Below are positions 41,670 through 53,992 of a DNA stretch of 64,000 nt, one piece after another (positions within the stretch are counted from its first letter, which is position 1; every line of letters begins with the position of its first letter). The notes beneath the pieces are model-generated. The model saw only the letters and a program-made list of their open reading frames with translations. It ran no database searches and had not been told where the DNA came from. Made by a program: the position numbers and the translations under genes. The stretch is from Ypsolopha sequella (Eukaryota > Arthropoda > Insecta > Lepidoptera > Ypsolophidae): NCBI GenBank assembly GCA_934047225.1, contig OW204010.1, positions 2,880,794 through 2,944,793 on the forward strand, read 5' to 3'.

Positions 41670-44600
41670 ACTGTTCTTGTTACTGTTATTATTACGACAC
41701 ACAAGTGATGAAACCTAGCTATTACTTTATATTTTTGTACTTAATTTCACCGAAATGCACTAAAATGTTAACCATCCCTGACTTGCTTTATAAACCATTT
41801 TTTGCTCGCCTTTGTGTAGATTACGATCGAGATAATGTTTCTGTTACCTACCCGCTATTTCTATATCTATTACTCGCCGCCGCAATGATCGCCCCATACC
41901 GACATGTTAATTGCTTAGCAATTGTCGCTCTTAAGCCAATAAACTTAAAATATATATGTAAATAAAACTTCCGTGATAGCTTACTCATTTATATTTCTAC
42001 GCTTAGTATTAGTTGTAATATTATTTTGCCAGCTGATCTATTCTTACATTCGTGCTTCTATGTTGTTGACAAATTATATTTACCGTGATTTAATTGCTAT
42101 TGCAAATGTTAAAGTGAGCTATTTGAATCGGAATTCGCTATTTGAGTTTGAATTCGTTGTTACTGTGCGAGCCCTTTACGTTCTGAAATGCCAAAATAGT
42201 GTTGTAACAAAAAAGCAGAGATGCGTTTTTCCTCTGCTTTTCCTTATTAAATACATATGTAATGAGTAATTCAGTTAACTTGAAAATTTACTATCAGAAC
42301 GTTAGGGGTATGCGCACAAAAACAATAGATTTTTATCGCAATACTTGCTTAAATTATTATGACTTGATTGCAATAACGGAGACTTGGTTGAATGATAGCA
42401 TTTATGATGGTGAGCTCTTTGACATTCTTACATGGTTTGGAGACGCGATCGCGACTATGCACTTACAAATCAAACCAGAGGGGGGGGGGGGTTATGTTAG
42501 CTACTCGCAGGGGTTTGTCGGTCACACCGAAACCGGATTGGCACTCTTCTGCTGAGGACCTCTGGGTGACTATTAATATAAGCAACTCTAAAACACAAAG
42601 CGCAGGAGGTAAGCTCCACGTCTGTGTGTTGTACTTGATTGAGCAAAATGAAGGACCTAGTTTTTTCGAACAACTAAATACTTTTTTCGATAATTTAAAC
42701 TTAATTATACTTTCCAACCCGCAAGATAAGTTTTTAGTATTGGGGGATTTCAATCTTGGCGATATTCACTGGATAGCAGATAATAGCAGCTTACATCTCT
42801 CACCTGCAAATTTACATAGTAAAGAGGAACTTCATTTGACTGATTCGATCTGCATGTCCGGTCTTAATCAATTTAATGGCGTTAAAAATGTTTTTGGTCG
42901 TATATTGGATCTTGTATTATACAATGACTTGGTAAATGTGGATGAATGTCTTAACCCTCTTTTACCTTTAGATGCGCATCACAAAGCACTTACCATTAAA
43001 ATGGAATTGGAGGATTTTGAGTTTGTTCAGGCGACGCCTCGAACTAAATACTGTTACTCTAAAGCTAATTTTGATTGCTTAAATTCGGATTTATTAAAAA
43101 TTGATTGGGAATTTTTATTATTGAATAGGCCTCTAGAAGAGGCAGTAAAATATTTTTATGATACTATTTATAACTTGGTTGACAAATATGTCCCCTCAAA
43201 ACGGATTAAACCATCTTCACATCCACCTTGGTATTCACCGGCTCTTCTAAAGCTACTTAAAGAGAAATCCAAGTACCATCGCAAATATAAAACATATGGA
43301 AATCGGTGCGATGAACAGTCATTTGTTATGCTACGGGATAGGGCGAAGAGATTAGAAGCTGATTGTTACAAAGATTACATAGCCAATATTGAGGACTCCA
43401 TTTCTAAAAATCCAAAATAGTTCTGGTCCTACGTAAAAACAAAATCGAAAACCAATGCATTACCAAATAATATGTTTTTTGAAGGGCAAACTGCTAATAC
43501 AGGGGAAGAAATATGTAACATATTTTCTGATTACTTCTACTCTACCTTCCAAGAACCTAATAACCAGTTTTCTACTCCATCTGATACACATACTGATTCA
43601 AATTTTACTGATATTAACATAAATTCTATTGAAATTAATAGAAATGATATAGCAGACAAACTTGGGTCGCTTGATACGTGTAAGTCGGCTGGCCCAGATC
43701 AAATTTCTCCAATTATCTTGATTAAATGTGGGAAAGTCCTTTCTCTTCCTTTAAGTATTTTATTTCAAAGATCTATAAAGGAGGGAAACGTTCCTGATAT
43801 TTGGAAATCCGCTTTTGTAACGCCAATTCACAAAAAAGGTCCTAAGATTAAAGTTGTAAATTACAGACCCATTTCCAAGCTTTGTATAATTGCTAAGATT
43901 TTTGAGAAAATTGTACAGGAACAAGTTTACGCTGCTCTAAAAAACCATTTTAATCCGTCGCAACATGGATTTCTCAAGGGAAGATCTACTGTAACTAACT
44001 TGATCCTGTATAATGAACTTCTTACTGATATGATGGATAATGGCATGCAAGTAGATGTTGTATACACAGATTATAGTAAGGCTTTTGATCGAATTGATCA
44101 TAAACTACTGTTGGAAAAACTTTTTAAAGCAGGTATTAGTGGTGACTTGTACAGGTGGTTCTCTTCATATATTAATAAGAGGACACAAGCTGTCGTGGCC
44201 AGTAATTTTATCTCTAATTGGGTTAGGATTCCAAGTGGTGTACCGCAGGGCTCTTTACTTGGGCCTCTATTATTTATAATTTTCATATCCGACATAGATT
44301 CATGTTTCCATAACTCCAAGGTACTCATTTTCGCTGATGACATGAAGATTTTTCGCCCGGTCACTAGTGAAGAAGACGCTGCTCTATTGCAGGATGATCT
44401 TTACCGTCTTGATAACTACTGTACACACAATAAATTAGATCTAAACCCAACAAAATGCTCATGTATTACCTTTACGCGGAAACATTCACCAATCATCTAC
44501 AATTACACTTTAAAAAGTTATCAACTTAAAAAGGAACAGGAGGTTCGTGATCTAGGTGTCATCCACGATAAAAAGCTCATTTTTGATAAGCACATTAATT

Positions 44601-45560
44601 CAATCACAAGTAAAGCCTTCAAGGCACTCGGTTTTATAATGAGAATATGTAAAGATTTTAAAAATATCAAGACACTAAAGATCCTCTTCTGTACGTACGT
44701 AAGAAGCAAACTTGAGTATGCTTGTGAGGTATGGAATCCTAGATATAATGAATATATTAACATTTTGGAACGCATACAAAAGAAATTTATTCGGTATATT
44801 AATTACCGCACATACTCAAAAACTAAAAATTATTTAGAGACATGCCAAAAACATCATATCCTGCCCCTTACTATACGACGTGATATAGCGGACTTGGTCT
44901 TGTTATCAAGAATCGCAACAGGCTACATTGATTGTCCTTCTCTTTTAGAAAAATTAAAGTTTTATGTCCAAAATAGATCGCGACGCAGTTACCCTGTATT
45001 TTCTTTAACAACTGTATCTTCAAATTATAGGCAAAATGCGTATTTGTGGCGAGCGTGTAACAATTTTAATGCAAAATCTCAGGAACTTGATCTCGATTTG
45101 TTCCATCTATCTGCAGCAGGGATAAGATCAAAAATAAGTGCAAATTTCTTTAAAAATTAAATTTTGTTTGGTTTAATTATTAAATTAGTCTTTAATTAAC
45201 ATTGGTTTTTTTTTCATGTTTGTCTATTTTTTATTTATATTTTTATTTTTACTAGCTTTTACTTTACTTTCATAATAACGTTTGTGTCCGGAATACCGGT
45301 AATTTATTGTTTTTTTATTTTATTTTGTTAATTTAATATAACAAAGATATTTAAAAGTGTAATTAAGTAACTACGTAATAACTAAATTTTTAAGAATATT
45401 CATAATACAAGGCAGAAAATCTCGTACTATGTATAAAGACTTAATCTATAACTATAAGTGGAAACTTGTAATTGGCCTTCTGTAATATTACTTTTAAGTT
45501 TATATGCTATTTCTTGTGCTGAAAGTTTTCCGAATAAATAAATAAATAAAAAAAAAAAAA
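41396..45560 (+). mobile_element. 4.2 kb LINE-C inserted in the G1 3' LTR
   Basis: It starts within ORF1, so it is 5'-truncated, carries a complete-length but interrupted ORF2 and ends with CCGAATAAATAAATAAAT plus an A run. LTR sequence resumes at 45561 exactly where 41395 left off when compared with the intact stretch at 48980-48990. Any target duplication is hidden by the A-rich tail. Confidence 0.8.
42262..45160 (+). pseudogene. LINE-C ORF2: endonuclease and reverse transcriptase
   Basis: The frame starts MSNSVNLKIYYQNVRGMRTK, with AITETWL holding the endonuclease Glu. A run of 12 G (42480-42491) marks a frameshift into the frame 42392-43420, with VLGDFNLGD and ILDLVLYND. A TAG at 43418-43420 interrupts; the same frame continues from 43472 with YRPISKLCIIAKIFEKI, YTDYSKAFDRIDH, GVPQGSLLGPLLF and the catalytic FADD at about 44335. 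The C-terminus has the usual R-rich stretch RNRSRRSYPVF. Jockey/CR1-like, different from family 1. A related fragment is at 50215-50552. Confidence 0.85.
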
Positions 45561-45774
45561 GTATAGATAATCTATAATTATTTTGTATTTTCGCTCCGTC
45601 AACGGGCAGAGTAACGCCTTACGATTTAGTCTAGCAAAAATGACTCCAAAATCAACTCAGTGCACGTTTATATAGGCAGGCGTAGCTTCCCCCTCCACTG
45701 CGGCTGCAGTGGGCGATTGCGCGGCACGCGCGGCTCGAGGCGGCGTGACGTCAGCATGACGCACGGCTATGGCT

Positions 45775-45850
45775 TAGCTTGGCTTGGTTTGGCTTGGCTT
45801 GGCTTGGCTTGGCATGGCTTGGTATGGCTTAGCTTGGCTAGGCTAGGCGT
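45775..45850. repeat. GGCTT pentanucleotide microsatellite in G1 LTR
   Basis: About a dozen GGCTT/GGCTA units run through the LTR. The truncated 5' LTR does not reach this part, so it cannot be compared. Confidence 0.85.
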
Positions 45851-46165
45851 TGGTTGTTACAGTCGGCCATCCTGCAACAATTGCTCCCGCAATGGAAACA
45901 GAAAAAGTGTGTTTAACTTTCTAAAAGTTCAATCAGATCTTCGGTTTCTAACTGCTCGTCAGAACTGCTAGCACTATCTGACATGGGGCTAAGCTTTTAT
46001 AGGGACTCAACGCGTCAGATGCTACTAAGGCTGCAAAACTCTTATAACCTCACATACCCTTGATACTTCATCGTTACCAATCACCTTGGTAATAATGTAG
46101 GGGCCTGAATACAAGTCATCTAATTTTGTATTTACTTTACCCGCACTGCTAGTAGGGGCTTGCTT

Positions 46166-47580
46166 CTACAAAACGAATTCTCCTTTCCTATAAACTCTAC
46201 TGTTTTTACGCCGTTTGTCGTAATTACATTTCATTCGTTCAGAAGCACTCTTAATCCATACGCCAGCTTTGGTGCGCTTTGTCTGCACCGATTCTTTTTC
46301 GTTACCGGGGATTATAACATCGCAGACTGACCTATTAAATTGTGTAAACATCAGTTCGTATGGCTTAAAGCCAGTTGTAGCGTTCACAGTGTTATTTATA
46401 CCCCAAACAACGTCCGGTAATGTATTATCCCAGTTGTTTGCGTTTCACTAGAATCAGTAGCCCTTAACGCATTTAAAATAGTGCGGTTAGTTTGTTATAC
46501 CTGACCATTAGTACGCGGACAAGCGATAGCATTCAATATATGCCGAAATTGTTTCTGTAACGAAAATAGCTTAAAATATCGACTGGTAAAGGCTTTCCCA
46601 TGATCTGAAACTACGCGTCCGGGGTACTCAAAAAGACTGAACAGTTTTTAAAGTACTCTAATCGTTTCTACGGAATTTACGGTGCGCGTTGGCTCGGCTA
46701 TGAATAATTTACTGAATGAGTCAGTGATAACCAAAATATATTGGTACTTTTTTTTTTTGTCCTACAAAAGGGTCCGAGATGATCCACGTGGATCATATTC
46801 ACAGGCTCTGAAGGTTTAGGAATAGGATGTAGTCTACTCTCTTTTCTACCATATGCCCCTTTCCCATACGCCCAATGTAGGCAGGATGTAACGTATTTCC
46901 TTAAAAATCTTGACATTTTAGGAAACCAATAATCGTTTTTTATTAGCTCTAAACATCGTTTTAAGCCTATGTGTCCTATCTCATCACGATGCATCTACAC
47001 TATCCTCCACCGGGCTAAACTAGGTACTACTAAGCGATTGCAGTCAAGGGTTTTTCTATAGAGCCTGCCATCAAATAACACGTAGTTATTAACTTTATCA
47101 CTGTCAGTGCATCCATTTTCTAAAAGATCAATCGTATGTTTCACTTTTTCGTCCTGAAACTGTACTGCATAGAACCAATCGGCAATTTCTAGCCTATTCA
47201 CATTTGCAACGTCATTGGGGTTTCGGCTTAAAGCGTCAACGTATCTCATTCGTTCTCCAGGCCTATACTCGATTCTGATATCATAATCTTGAATTAACAT
47301 CCACCATCTTGCTATGCGTGGGATGATATCGCGTTTTGTTAGTGTGTCGCGTACATCACTGCAATCTGTTACTATTTTCACATGTATACCCACTATATAG
47401 ACACGAAATCTACGCAACGATTCAACTACTGCTAGAGTTTCAAGTTCATAACTGTGGTACACGCTCTCTTCGCGACTTGTTACTCGGCTAAAATACATAA
47501 CCGGTCGCAATGTGTCATCGGTTTGCGCTGTAATAATATCTCAGCGATACCTAGTTTGCATGCATCAGTATGAATCTCTG
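46166..47580 (-). pseudogene. Gypsy G1 RNase H and integrase
   Basis: RNase H (from 47580): a degraded IHTDACKLGIAEILLQ, then VMYFSRVTSREESVYHSYE, TDCSDVRDTLTK and YRPGERMRYVDALSR. Integrase: HRDEIGHIGLKRCLELI, where the HHCC finger's last Cys region reads TSCLHWAYGK, so one expected Cys is replaced, then NMIHVDHLGPF with the first catalytic Asp. The core between 46700 and 46400 is broken. The tail (46387-46166) reads MNATTGFKPYELMF and KRRKNSRVYRKGEFVL. Several stops; inactive. Confidence 0.8.
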
Positions 47581-47652
47581 TTGGCAGCGTTCGATCTTAC
47601 AGAGCAAGTACTGGCTTGTTACAAAAGAGACTTTTTAACTGTATGAAACTTT

Positions 47653-48555
47653 TCACATGTGTTTCATCTCAAATTTTTGTAACACGGTGTTTAGTAAATT
47701 CAAACCAGAGGAAACATCATGTGACGGTAGTAGCAAATCATCCAAAAAAAAAACTAATATTCCTGGAGGCCCTGATGTTGGCTCGGAGGATTCAATTTGA
47801 CCAGCGTTTCTTATAGATGCTACCATTTTATTGATTAATCGCATGAAAACTGACGGGAAATTTGCTAAACCGAACGGTACACGCAGATATTCAAAATGTC
47901 CTTGCGACTTTACAAATCCTGTTTTATGAGTATCCTCAGGGCTTATTTTCAATTGATGGTACCCTTGCGACATACTTAAGCAAGTAAAATAACTCTTACC
48001 GGCTAATTTCGAAATTTGGTCATCAATATTTGGTAAGGGATACCGATCACGAACCGTCATTGAATTCAAAGCGCGGTAATCTATGCATAACCTACTATCG
48101 CCGTTTTTTACGGGAGACGCATAGCTAGACTCTGATTCCTTTACTATCCCAGCATTTAACAATTCCTTTACCTTTGACTTAACAATTTCCTGTTCCGGGT
48201 GTGACAAGCAATAAGGGCGGCGGTATATTGGCTGATCATTTGTTAATTTTATTCGCATTTGCACTAAACCCGAACAACCCAACTCATTGGTATTACTAGC
48301 AAAACATGATCCATACCGGGATAACAAATCTATCAAAGAATTTCGTTCCTGTTCGCTGATACGGCCTATATTTATTTCATCTATTGCTACACTCCCAATA
48401 CTTCTTATCTCCGAACTGGCATTGCTAATATTTAAAACGGCTTTGGCTACAGGCTCAAGACTAATAATGGCATGAGAACTTACTTGACTGTCTTGGTGAT
48501 GAGGCGGCGTCTGCTCGCAGTCTTCAGCTCGCACCAGCACCTCGCCCGCCTGCAA
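47653..48555 (-). pseudogene. Gypsy G1 reverse transcriptase
   Basis: One open frame of 300 codons contains PIYRRPYCLSHPEQEIVK, SRLCIDYRALNSMTVRDRYP, YFTCLSMSQGYHQLKI (Ser replaces the usual catalytic Asp of the DLxxGYHQ block), FEYLRVPFGLANFPSVF and FFLDDLLL at the position of YxDD. The frame stops before the thumb. The insertion SSEPTSGPP between blocks 4 and 5 is longer than usual. The Asp-to-Ser change alone would abolish activity. Confidence 0.85.
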
Positions 48556-48936
48556 AGTGAGTCGGTCCCAACGATGACGATTTTCATATAGCCTTGACTG
48601 CCTCGAAGTACCGTGGCTGGTAGGGAAAACGACTTGGCTCCCAACTCGTAATGGCGCGCGGGTGTAATTACATCACTGTCTTCTTTGTTTCCCAGTATGA
48701 AAACTTTGACAATTGAAATTCCAGGTGGCAAACATTCCTTTTCAGCAGTGACAACCTTGAAACGAGTGCTTTCTTCGACGTAGATTCTTGATAAAAAAAT
48801 CCCAATCCTGTTTGAGGGTAGCCGCATCATTATGTACGACGAGTGATACACCTTCTTTATCACCGGCTAAAAACTCTTTTTCAGAAAGACGAGATCTTTT
48901 CTTGCGTTCAGCGGACTGTCTTATTATTCTCGTCAT
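48480..48936 (-). pseudogene. Gypsy G1 leader ORF and residual 5' coding region
   Basis: An ATG at 48936, 26 bp after the LTR, opens a 64-codon basic frame (MTRIIRQSAERKKRSRLS...) that ends without a known domain. Downstream frames read into the region before RT, with VEESTRFKVVTAEKECLPPG and LQAGEVLVRAEDCE. Gag and protease signatures are absent, consistent with a deletion. Confidence 0.45.
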
Positions 48937-48961
48937 TTTGGATCCTTATCCCACTTCTGAT

Positions 48962-49112
48962 TGTAACAAAGGACTCAAATAAAAGTATAGATAATCTTTA
49001 ATTATTTTATATTTTCGCTCAGTCAACGGGCGGAGTAACGCCTTACAATTTAGTCTAGCAAAAATGAATCCAAAATCAACTCAGTGCACGTTTATATAGG
49101 CAGGCGTAGCTT
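48962..49112 (-). repeat. Truncated 5' LTR of G1
   Basis: Matches 41374-41395 and 45561-45690. It ends abruptly at GGCGTAGCTT, after which G2 RNase H coding sequence follows. Confidence 0.8.
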
Positions 49113-49427
49113 ATCGAGGTAGCGAGGTATCAAGTCACGTTTTGTAACAGTAGTTCTCAAAGCACTGCAGTCAGTATAAACCTTGAACTGTACGCCTAGG
49201 AGATAAATTCAAATTTTTTTTAGGGAGCATACTACCGCAAGTGTTTCTAACTCATAAGAGTATAAATATTTTTCCTCGGGTGTTGTTTGTCTGCTAAAAT
49301 AAGCAACAGGTTTAAGCACTCTCGGATTTTCCTGCCATTGCATTAGTATGCCACCTATTCCCAAAGAACTGGCGTATGTGTGTAGTTCAGTTTCCAACTT
49401 ATGGTTATACAGTGCAAGAATAGGTCT
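49113..49427 (-). pseudogene. Gypsy element G2, RNase H (piece 1)
   Basis: The minus strand from 49427 gives PILALYNHK, TYASSLGIGGILMQWQ, VAYFSRQTTPEEKYLYSYE and, after a frameshift near 49215, FKVYTDCSALRTTVTKRDL. This is the start of a gypsy RNase H. About 300 residues between here and the integrase piece at 41373 are missing. A minus-strand LINE with an A tail interrupts it at 49428. Confidence 0.75.
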
Positions 49428-50552
49428 TTTTTTTTATTCAAGTTACAAACAGTTACAACACGAAGTATGAACACTTACAAATAACACAAACAAACCTCAA
49501 GAATCATATACAGAAAACAATTATTTTTGAAAGCTCATTACAAACACATTAGAATGTACTAAATGAATAATTAAAAAGGAAAGAACATTTAACGTGAATT
49601 ATGTGAGTGAATTATGCATTTGATAAAATTTGCAAAACCTTAGTTTATATGAGTATATACTTTCGGAGAAAATGTTGATGTCACTGAAAAGTTTATTATA
49701 AGAACTAGCTGACCCGGCGAACTTCGTTCCGCCTAACAGTCTAATAATATCGTTTTAACTTTAGTTAAACTTAATTTACGATTTCATTAAGGTAATAACA
49801 TTAATACGACTTTTTTGCAAATACAGAAATGTTTTCTTGCTTGCCATTGCGAAAGAAGAATGGCAGGGACCCATGTAGTTTCAGTACCGTTTTTAGGCTT
49901 AGCGTAGGGTATTGAATATATGCAGAAATAATAGTTCTTGGAATAACTAAGCGATTTTTAAAACTTGGGGTTTAGATGTCAGAACGCTAGATAGATAGGT
50001 TTCTTTTATATGCGTAGTTTTGTCAACGGATGGCACCACATGCTGTTTGCATTCGTAATATTAATTAATTAATTTATTGTTATTCGATAATTTATTCGAT
50101 ATTTTATTACTTATTCTGCTATTCGGAGCGGATAAGAATACACCAAAAAAGAGATAACTAACATCAATTCAGCCGATCTTGAGTTATAAGTGGTGTAACT
50201 AACACGACTTTGTTTTATATATTTAGATTAGGAGTACGATTCATATAGCGATTTTTTGAGTAGTTAGTACGGCAGGTATAGGTATAGAAGTTAAATGAAT
50301 CTTTACGAGACGGCCTGGGAATCTTAAATGATAGGTTTTGGAGCAATGCTTGGCAATCAACTTTATTATTTACGAGTTTATAGAGAAACATTGCATCGGT
50401 GATAGTACGGCGGTCAGATAAGGATGTAATATTGTAACGTTTTTCAGAGGATTCGTAGTCAATAAAAAGAGTTCTCATTCTGTAGTCCAATGCCTTTAAA
50501 AATATATGTTGTATTTTCTCGATACGGTTTGTGTGAATTGAGTAGTGAGTGA
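49428..50552 (-). pseudogene. LINE-D fragment, ORF2 C-terminus and 3' UTR
   Basis: The minus strand 50552-50228 encodes NRIEKIQHIFLKALDYRMR, SLSDRRTITDAMFLYKLVN and FNFYTYTCRTNYSKN, the C-terminal region of a Jockey/CR1-like ORF2 similar to LINE-C. The 3' UTR runs to an A tail (T run at 49428-49437 on the plus strand) and is interrupted by a small Helitron. Upstream (right) end not resolved. Confidence 0.65.
49705..50227 (-). mobile_element. Short non-autonomous Helitron
   Basis: On the minus strand it begins TCTAAATATATAAAAC (50227) and ends with a hairpin (GGCGGAACGAAGTTCGCC) a few bases before CTAG (49708-49705). The flanking bases are A (49704) and T (50228) on the plus strand, as Helitrons insert between A and T. 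No coding capacity. The terminus CTAGCTGACCCGGCGAACTT is common in insect genomes. Confidence 0.7.
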
Positions 50553-51105
50553 AAAAGATGATTGTAAAAATACATACTTTTATTAAATTTACTGACACTG
50601 GTTTCGAGAAATCTTTAAAAAACCCCAAAAATATGTATGCCCCCCCCCACCTTATCTCCGAAACTGGTAAACTGAAAAATATGAAAAAAATGTCAATTAT
50701 AGATCATAACTGGCCAATTACAGAAAAACTATAGCGATTAAAAAAAATTCAGCGCTAATGAGAAATATAAAAAAGGAAGTAAAATAAATAGAAAACATAT
50801 TTTATAAAAATACAATATGGGTATCAAATTGTAGGTATCAAAAAGCTAATTGTAAAAATATATACTTTTACTATACTTACTGGCACTGGTTTCGAGATAT
50901 CTTTAAAAAAAAGCTTATATCCAAAACTGGTGGACCAAAAAATATGAAAAATATCATGGTAATATGTGTTTACGTAAATATTACAGGAAAAATAAAGCCG
51001 TTGAGAAATTCACGAAAAATAAATGACAAAAAGAAATTTATCATCCACAATACGGAACCCTAGGTACGCTAGTCTGACTCGCACTTGGCCAGTTTTTTTT
51101 TATTA
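50553..51105. repeat. Lepidopteran interspersed repeat with internal duplication
   Basis: The blocks starting at 50563 and 50851 share TTGTAAAAATA, ATACTTTTA, TACTGRCACTGGTTTCGAGA and TCTTTAAAAAA, so about 290 bp is partly duplicated. The right end has CGGAACCCTAGG and TCTGACTCGCACTTGGCCAG plus a T run, the same tail type as 6838-6952. Confidence 0.6.
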
Positions 51106-52500
51106 GTAATTCGACAAGGGGAAGTATACTGGACATCCAAGTTGTGAGCATTGTAAAAAGTAAACTGGACGCCAGCAACATAATCAAAACATTATGATTA
51201 GCCTTTCAGATATTATTATGTTATCTTTGATTTACAATAAAGTTGTGAGTAAATAAGCCTTAGGAGTATGACATAGCCAAAACAAAAACCAGTTCCGGGC
51301 GTGGCTTATTCATTTTACGATAGCGCGCGGGGGGAAATTCGTCCCGGTCCCAAAGCTCGCGCCTACCATAGCAAAATTATGTGAATAGAGTTGACGAGGT
51401 AAGGTCAAAAGTAATACGTATTTTATTTTATCTAATTTATTGGTGTATTTCGATCATCGTCATACGGCATTGATCCTACTTGCTATCACGTCGGGACGTA
51501 AATTTATTATGGTCGGCTCAAGGTGGTTTTTTGAGTGTTTGATTTATCAGTTGACACTCTGAACATTTCAGACACTTCTTTAGAGATACATAATAATATC
51601 GTGACGGTTTATTGTCACCATTACCCATGCTTTAAATATTTTTCGCCCCTTGAGCTGGTTTTACACTTGCGGGAAAATAAATTGGACCAATTATTTATTA
51701 AAAAAAAATTGTTACTAAAGTTGTTATTACAAAAAGTCGAAACTAACAAATACTCTCAGAAGGAATGCACCACATCACTATCTATCTCACTGTAGCCTAT
51801 CTCAATTATGTCGCTATCTCTCTCATTTAACTGCACCACGTCACTATTTATCTCACTGTAGCCTATCTCAATTATGCCTCTCTCATTTAACTACGTTTAA
51901 CTGCGTTACTATCTCATTCCAACTCATTTTAAAATAGCCTCACTATTTATTTCATTCTAACGCGTGTTAAATGGCATTTCTAATGCACGTCAAATAGTTT
52001 TACTGCCCGTTACTCTTTTATTCTAAATTCTAATTGTTTAAAAAATACGCAGCTTCTTTTGTAGTAAAATAGCAATAACTTTTTTTTCAAAAGTAATACA
52101 CAGAAATTGCCTGATCATTTGAAAAAATTATTTGATGAGCCGTTATTTAAGACAATTTGCAAAACTTACATAGAACATTTTTTTAGGGTGTGGTGTCGAA
52201 CTAACCTAATTACAAAAAATTGCTCATAAATTGGGTTTTTATTTTTTCTTCCTGATGTTACAGCATTTCAAGGTTTAGTTTTGACTTTATAAATAGCAGG
52301 ACTATTCAGAGTTGCGCAACAAAAATTTTATCCTTAGAATTTAGAACTGGTAAGCTTTGACTCTCAAAAATCTATTCGAATTTATAAAAGTACCATCAAC
52401 TCGAAGGCTATCTACTTTTTGCTGAGGTCATAATTTGATATTCTGGTCAGTCATGAGCTGACCTACCAGCCTTCCAAGGGAAAGCGTCGACTTTTGGGAC
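51106..52500. other. Unassigned sequence with a short tandem duplication
   Basis: Two copies of a ~70 bp unit (CACTATCTATCTCACTGTAGCC..., about 51770 and 51842) lie head to tail. I see no gene or RNA otherwise; the open frame at 51535 shows no motif. Confidence 0.45.
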
Positions 52501-52511
52501 ACCTGTTTACC

Positions 52512-52879
52512 CTTGGGATAAATCACCAAGTGTTTAAAATATAGAAATTTATTTGTATCATAGTTTGAAATGTTCAGGTCCCTTCACGCAAAATGAAAAA
52601 ACAAAACTCTTTTAGGATTCATTTGTTGTCCCTATGTTTGTCTGTTTGTCCGTTTGTCTAGGCAATTTTTATGGGTAAAATCAATAAATGCCAATATTCA
52701 CACAACAGACAAACATAGGGACAACAAATGAATCCTAAAATAGTTTTGTTTTTTCATTTTGCGTAATGGGACCTGAACATGTACCGACAGGATAATCTAC
52801 GATCTAATAATTTTGCCATGCACTGTAAATATTTCAAAATAAATTTCTATATTTTAAATACTTGGCGATTTATCCCAAG
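52512..52879. repeat. Foldback MITE
   Basis: The outer ends CTTGGGATAAATC (52512) and GATTTATCCCAAG (to 52879) pair, and the match continues through TTTAAAATATAGAAATTTATT, TTCAGGTCCC and GGACAACAAATGAATCCTAA-type blocks. Arms are about 150 bp with a short centre near 52680. Non-coding. Confidence 0.8.
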
Positions 52880-53094
52880 TAAGTGTACCTATATAATTTG
52901 CAAAAAACTTCACTTATTGGACCTGAAATGGTGAGCCAATACAAGAGGGTAATTTCACGAAAAGGTCATTGACCTTTGATACAGATTTCAGTAAGTATAA
53001 GTAAATTAATTTGTTATTAAATTAATTTGGGTTTCAATAACGATCAAAAAATTATTCTTTTAGAGTAACATATATTATATATATTATATAAAAA

Positions 53095-53735
53095 TACAAC
53101 AGCTGCGAAATCAGCTATTCTTCTACCGTCAATGACCTAGGTTTAGTTATCGATCAGCATCTTAATTGGGATGCTCAAATTGAAAAAGTTTCACGAAAAT
53201 TCTACGCCTCTCTTCATTCCCTTTTAACTCTGAAAAACGTACTACCCACTTCAACTAAAATTTCTCTCGCCAACTCCCTTCTTATACCTATTATTGACTA
53301 TGCTGATATTTGTTATTTAGATGCTAATGCCAAGCATCTCAATAAACTCGAACGCTTACTTAACACCTGTATATTTGGCTTGAGGAAATATGATCACGTT
53401 TCAGATTTTTGTGCAAAACTGAACTGGCTTCCCATTCGTGATCGTAGAAACTTGAGAATTGTTTGTCTTCTTTATAGTATAATAAATGATCCAAATGCAC
53501 CAACATACCTCAAGTCAATGATAAAATTCATGTCTGACAATCATAATAGAATACTTCGATCCTCAAATAATCTTCTCCTCTCAACTCCCCTTCATCATTC
53601 TGGATTTCAATCCATTTCTTTTGTTGTAGTTGCTGTGCATCTCTGGAACAAACTTCCCGAATATATCAGAAAAGCCCCCTCTCGTAACTCCTTTAAGTGT
53701 TCTGTGCACAGACACTATTTATCTCTCAGATAATT
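53095..53735 (+). pseudogene. LINE family 1 fragment (ORF2 C-terminus)
   Basis: Plus-strand frames encode VNDLGLVIDQHLNWDAQI, SLLIPIIDYADICYLDAN, KLERLLNTCIFGLRKYDHV, WLPIRDRRNLRIV and LWNKLPEYIRKAPS with a stop at 53731-53733. This parallels 33690-34298. It is 5'-truncated, with one frame change near 53370, and is followed by a TTTA-rich 3' end that the Helitron interrupts at 53815. Confidence 0.8.
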
Positions 53736-53992
53736 CTTCTAAACAAACATAGGTATGATCAGTCTCTTATTGCTCGTTCTTCGCAGTCATTATATTTATT
53801 TATTTATGTACCCACTAGCTTTTGCCCGCGGCTTCGCCCGCGTTGATTTAGTTTTTGTGTACTAATTTTTATAGAACGTATTTAAAACTGGTTTGGAGTG
53901 TTTTTGGTACAATTCTTTGATCTCCAGGTAAAGTCTCTTTGGCGGGGCCTATTACCTATTAGTTTTTTTAAATTCATACTTGAAGTACCTCT

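Larger units (their letters stand above)
41374..49112 (-). mobile_element. Gypsy element G1, internally deleted, holding a LINE in its 3' LTR
   Basis: On the minus strand the 3' LTR is 41374-41395 plus 45561-45861 (TGT...ACA, about 323 bp), split by a LINE. The 5' LTR is 48962-49112, truncated by a deletion at 49112. Over the shared ~151 bp they differ at about seven positions, so G1 is older than the BEL copy. Only ~400 bp separate the 5' LTR from the reverse transcriptase, so most of gag and the protease is missing. It lies within G2; the deletion at 49112 also removed G2 sequence. Confidence 0.75.

Noticed and set aside
45775..45850. Regulatory repeat or coding sequence in the GGCTT run
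   Set aside because: It is a simple pentanucleotide microsatellite inside an LTR; the open frame through it is an artefact.
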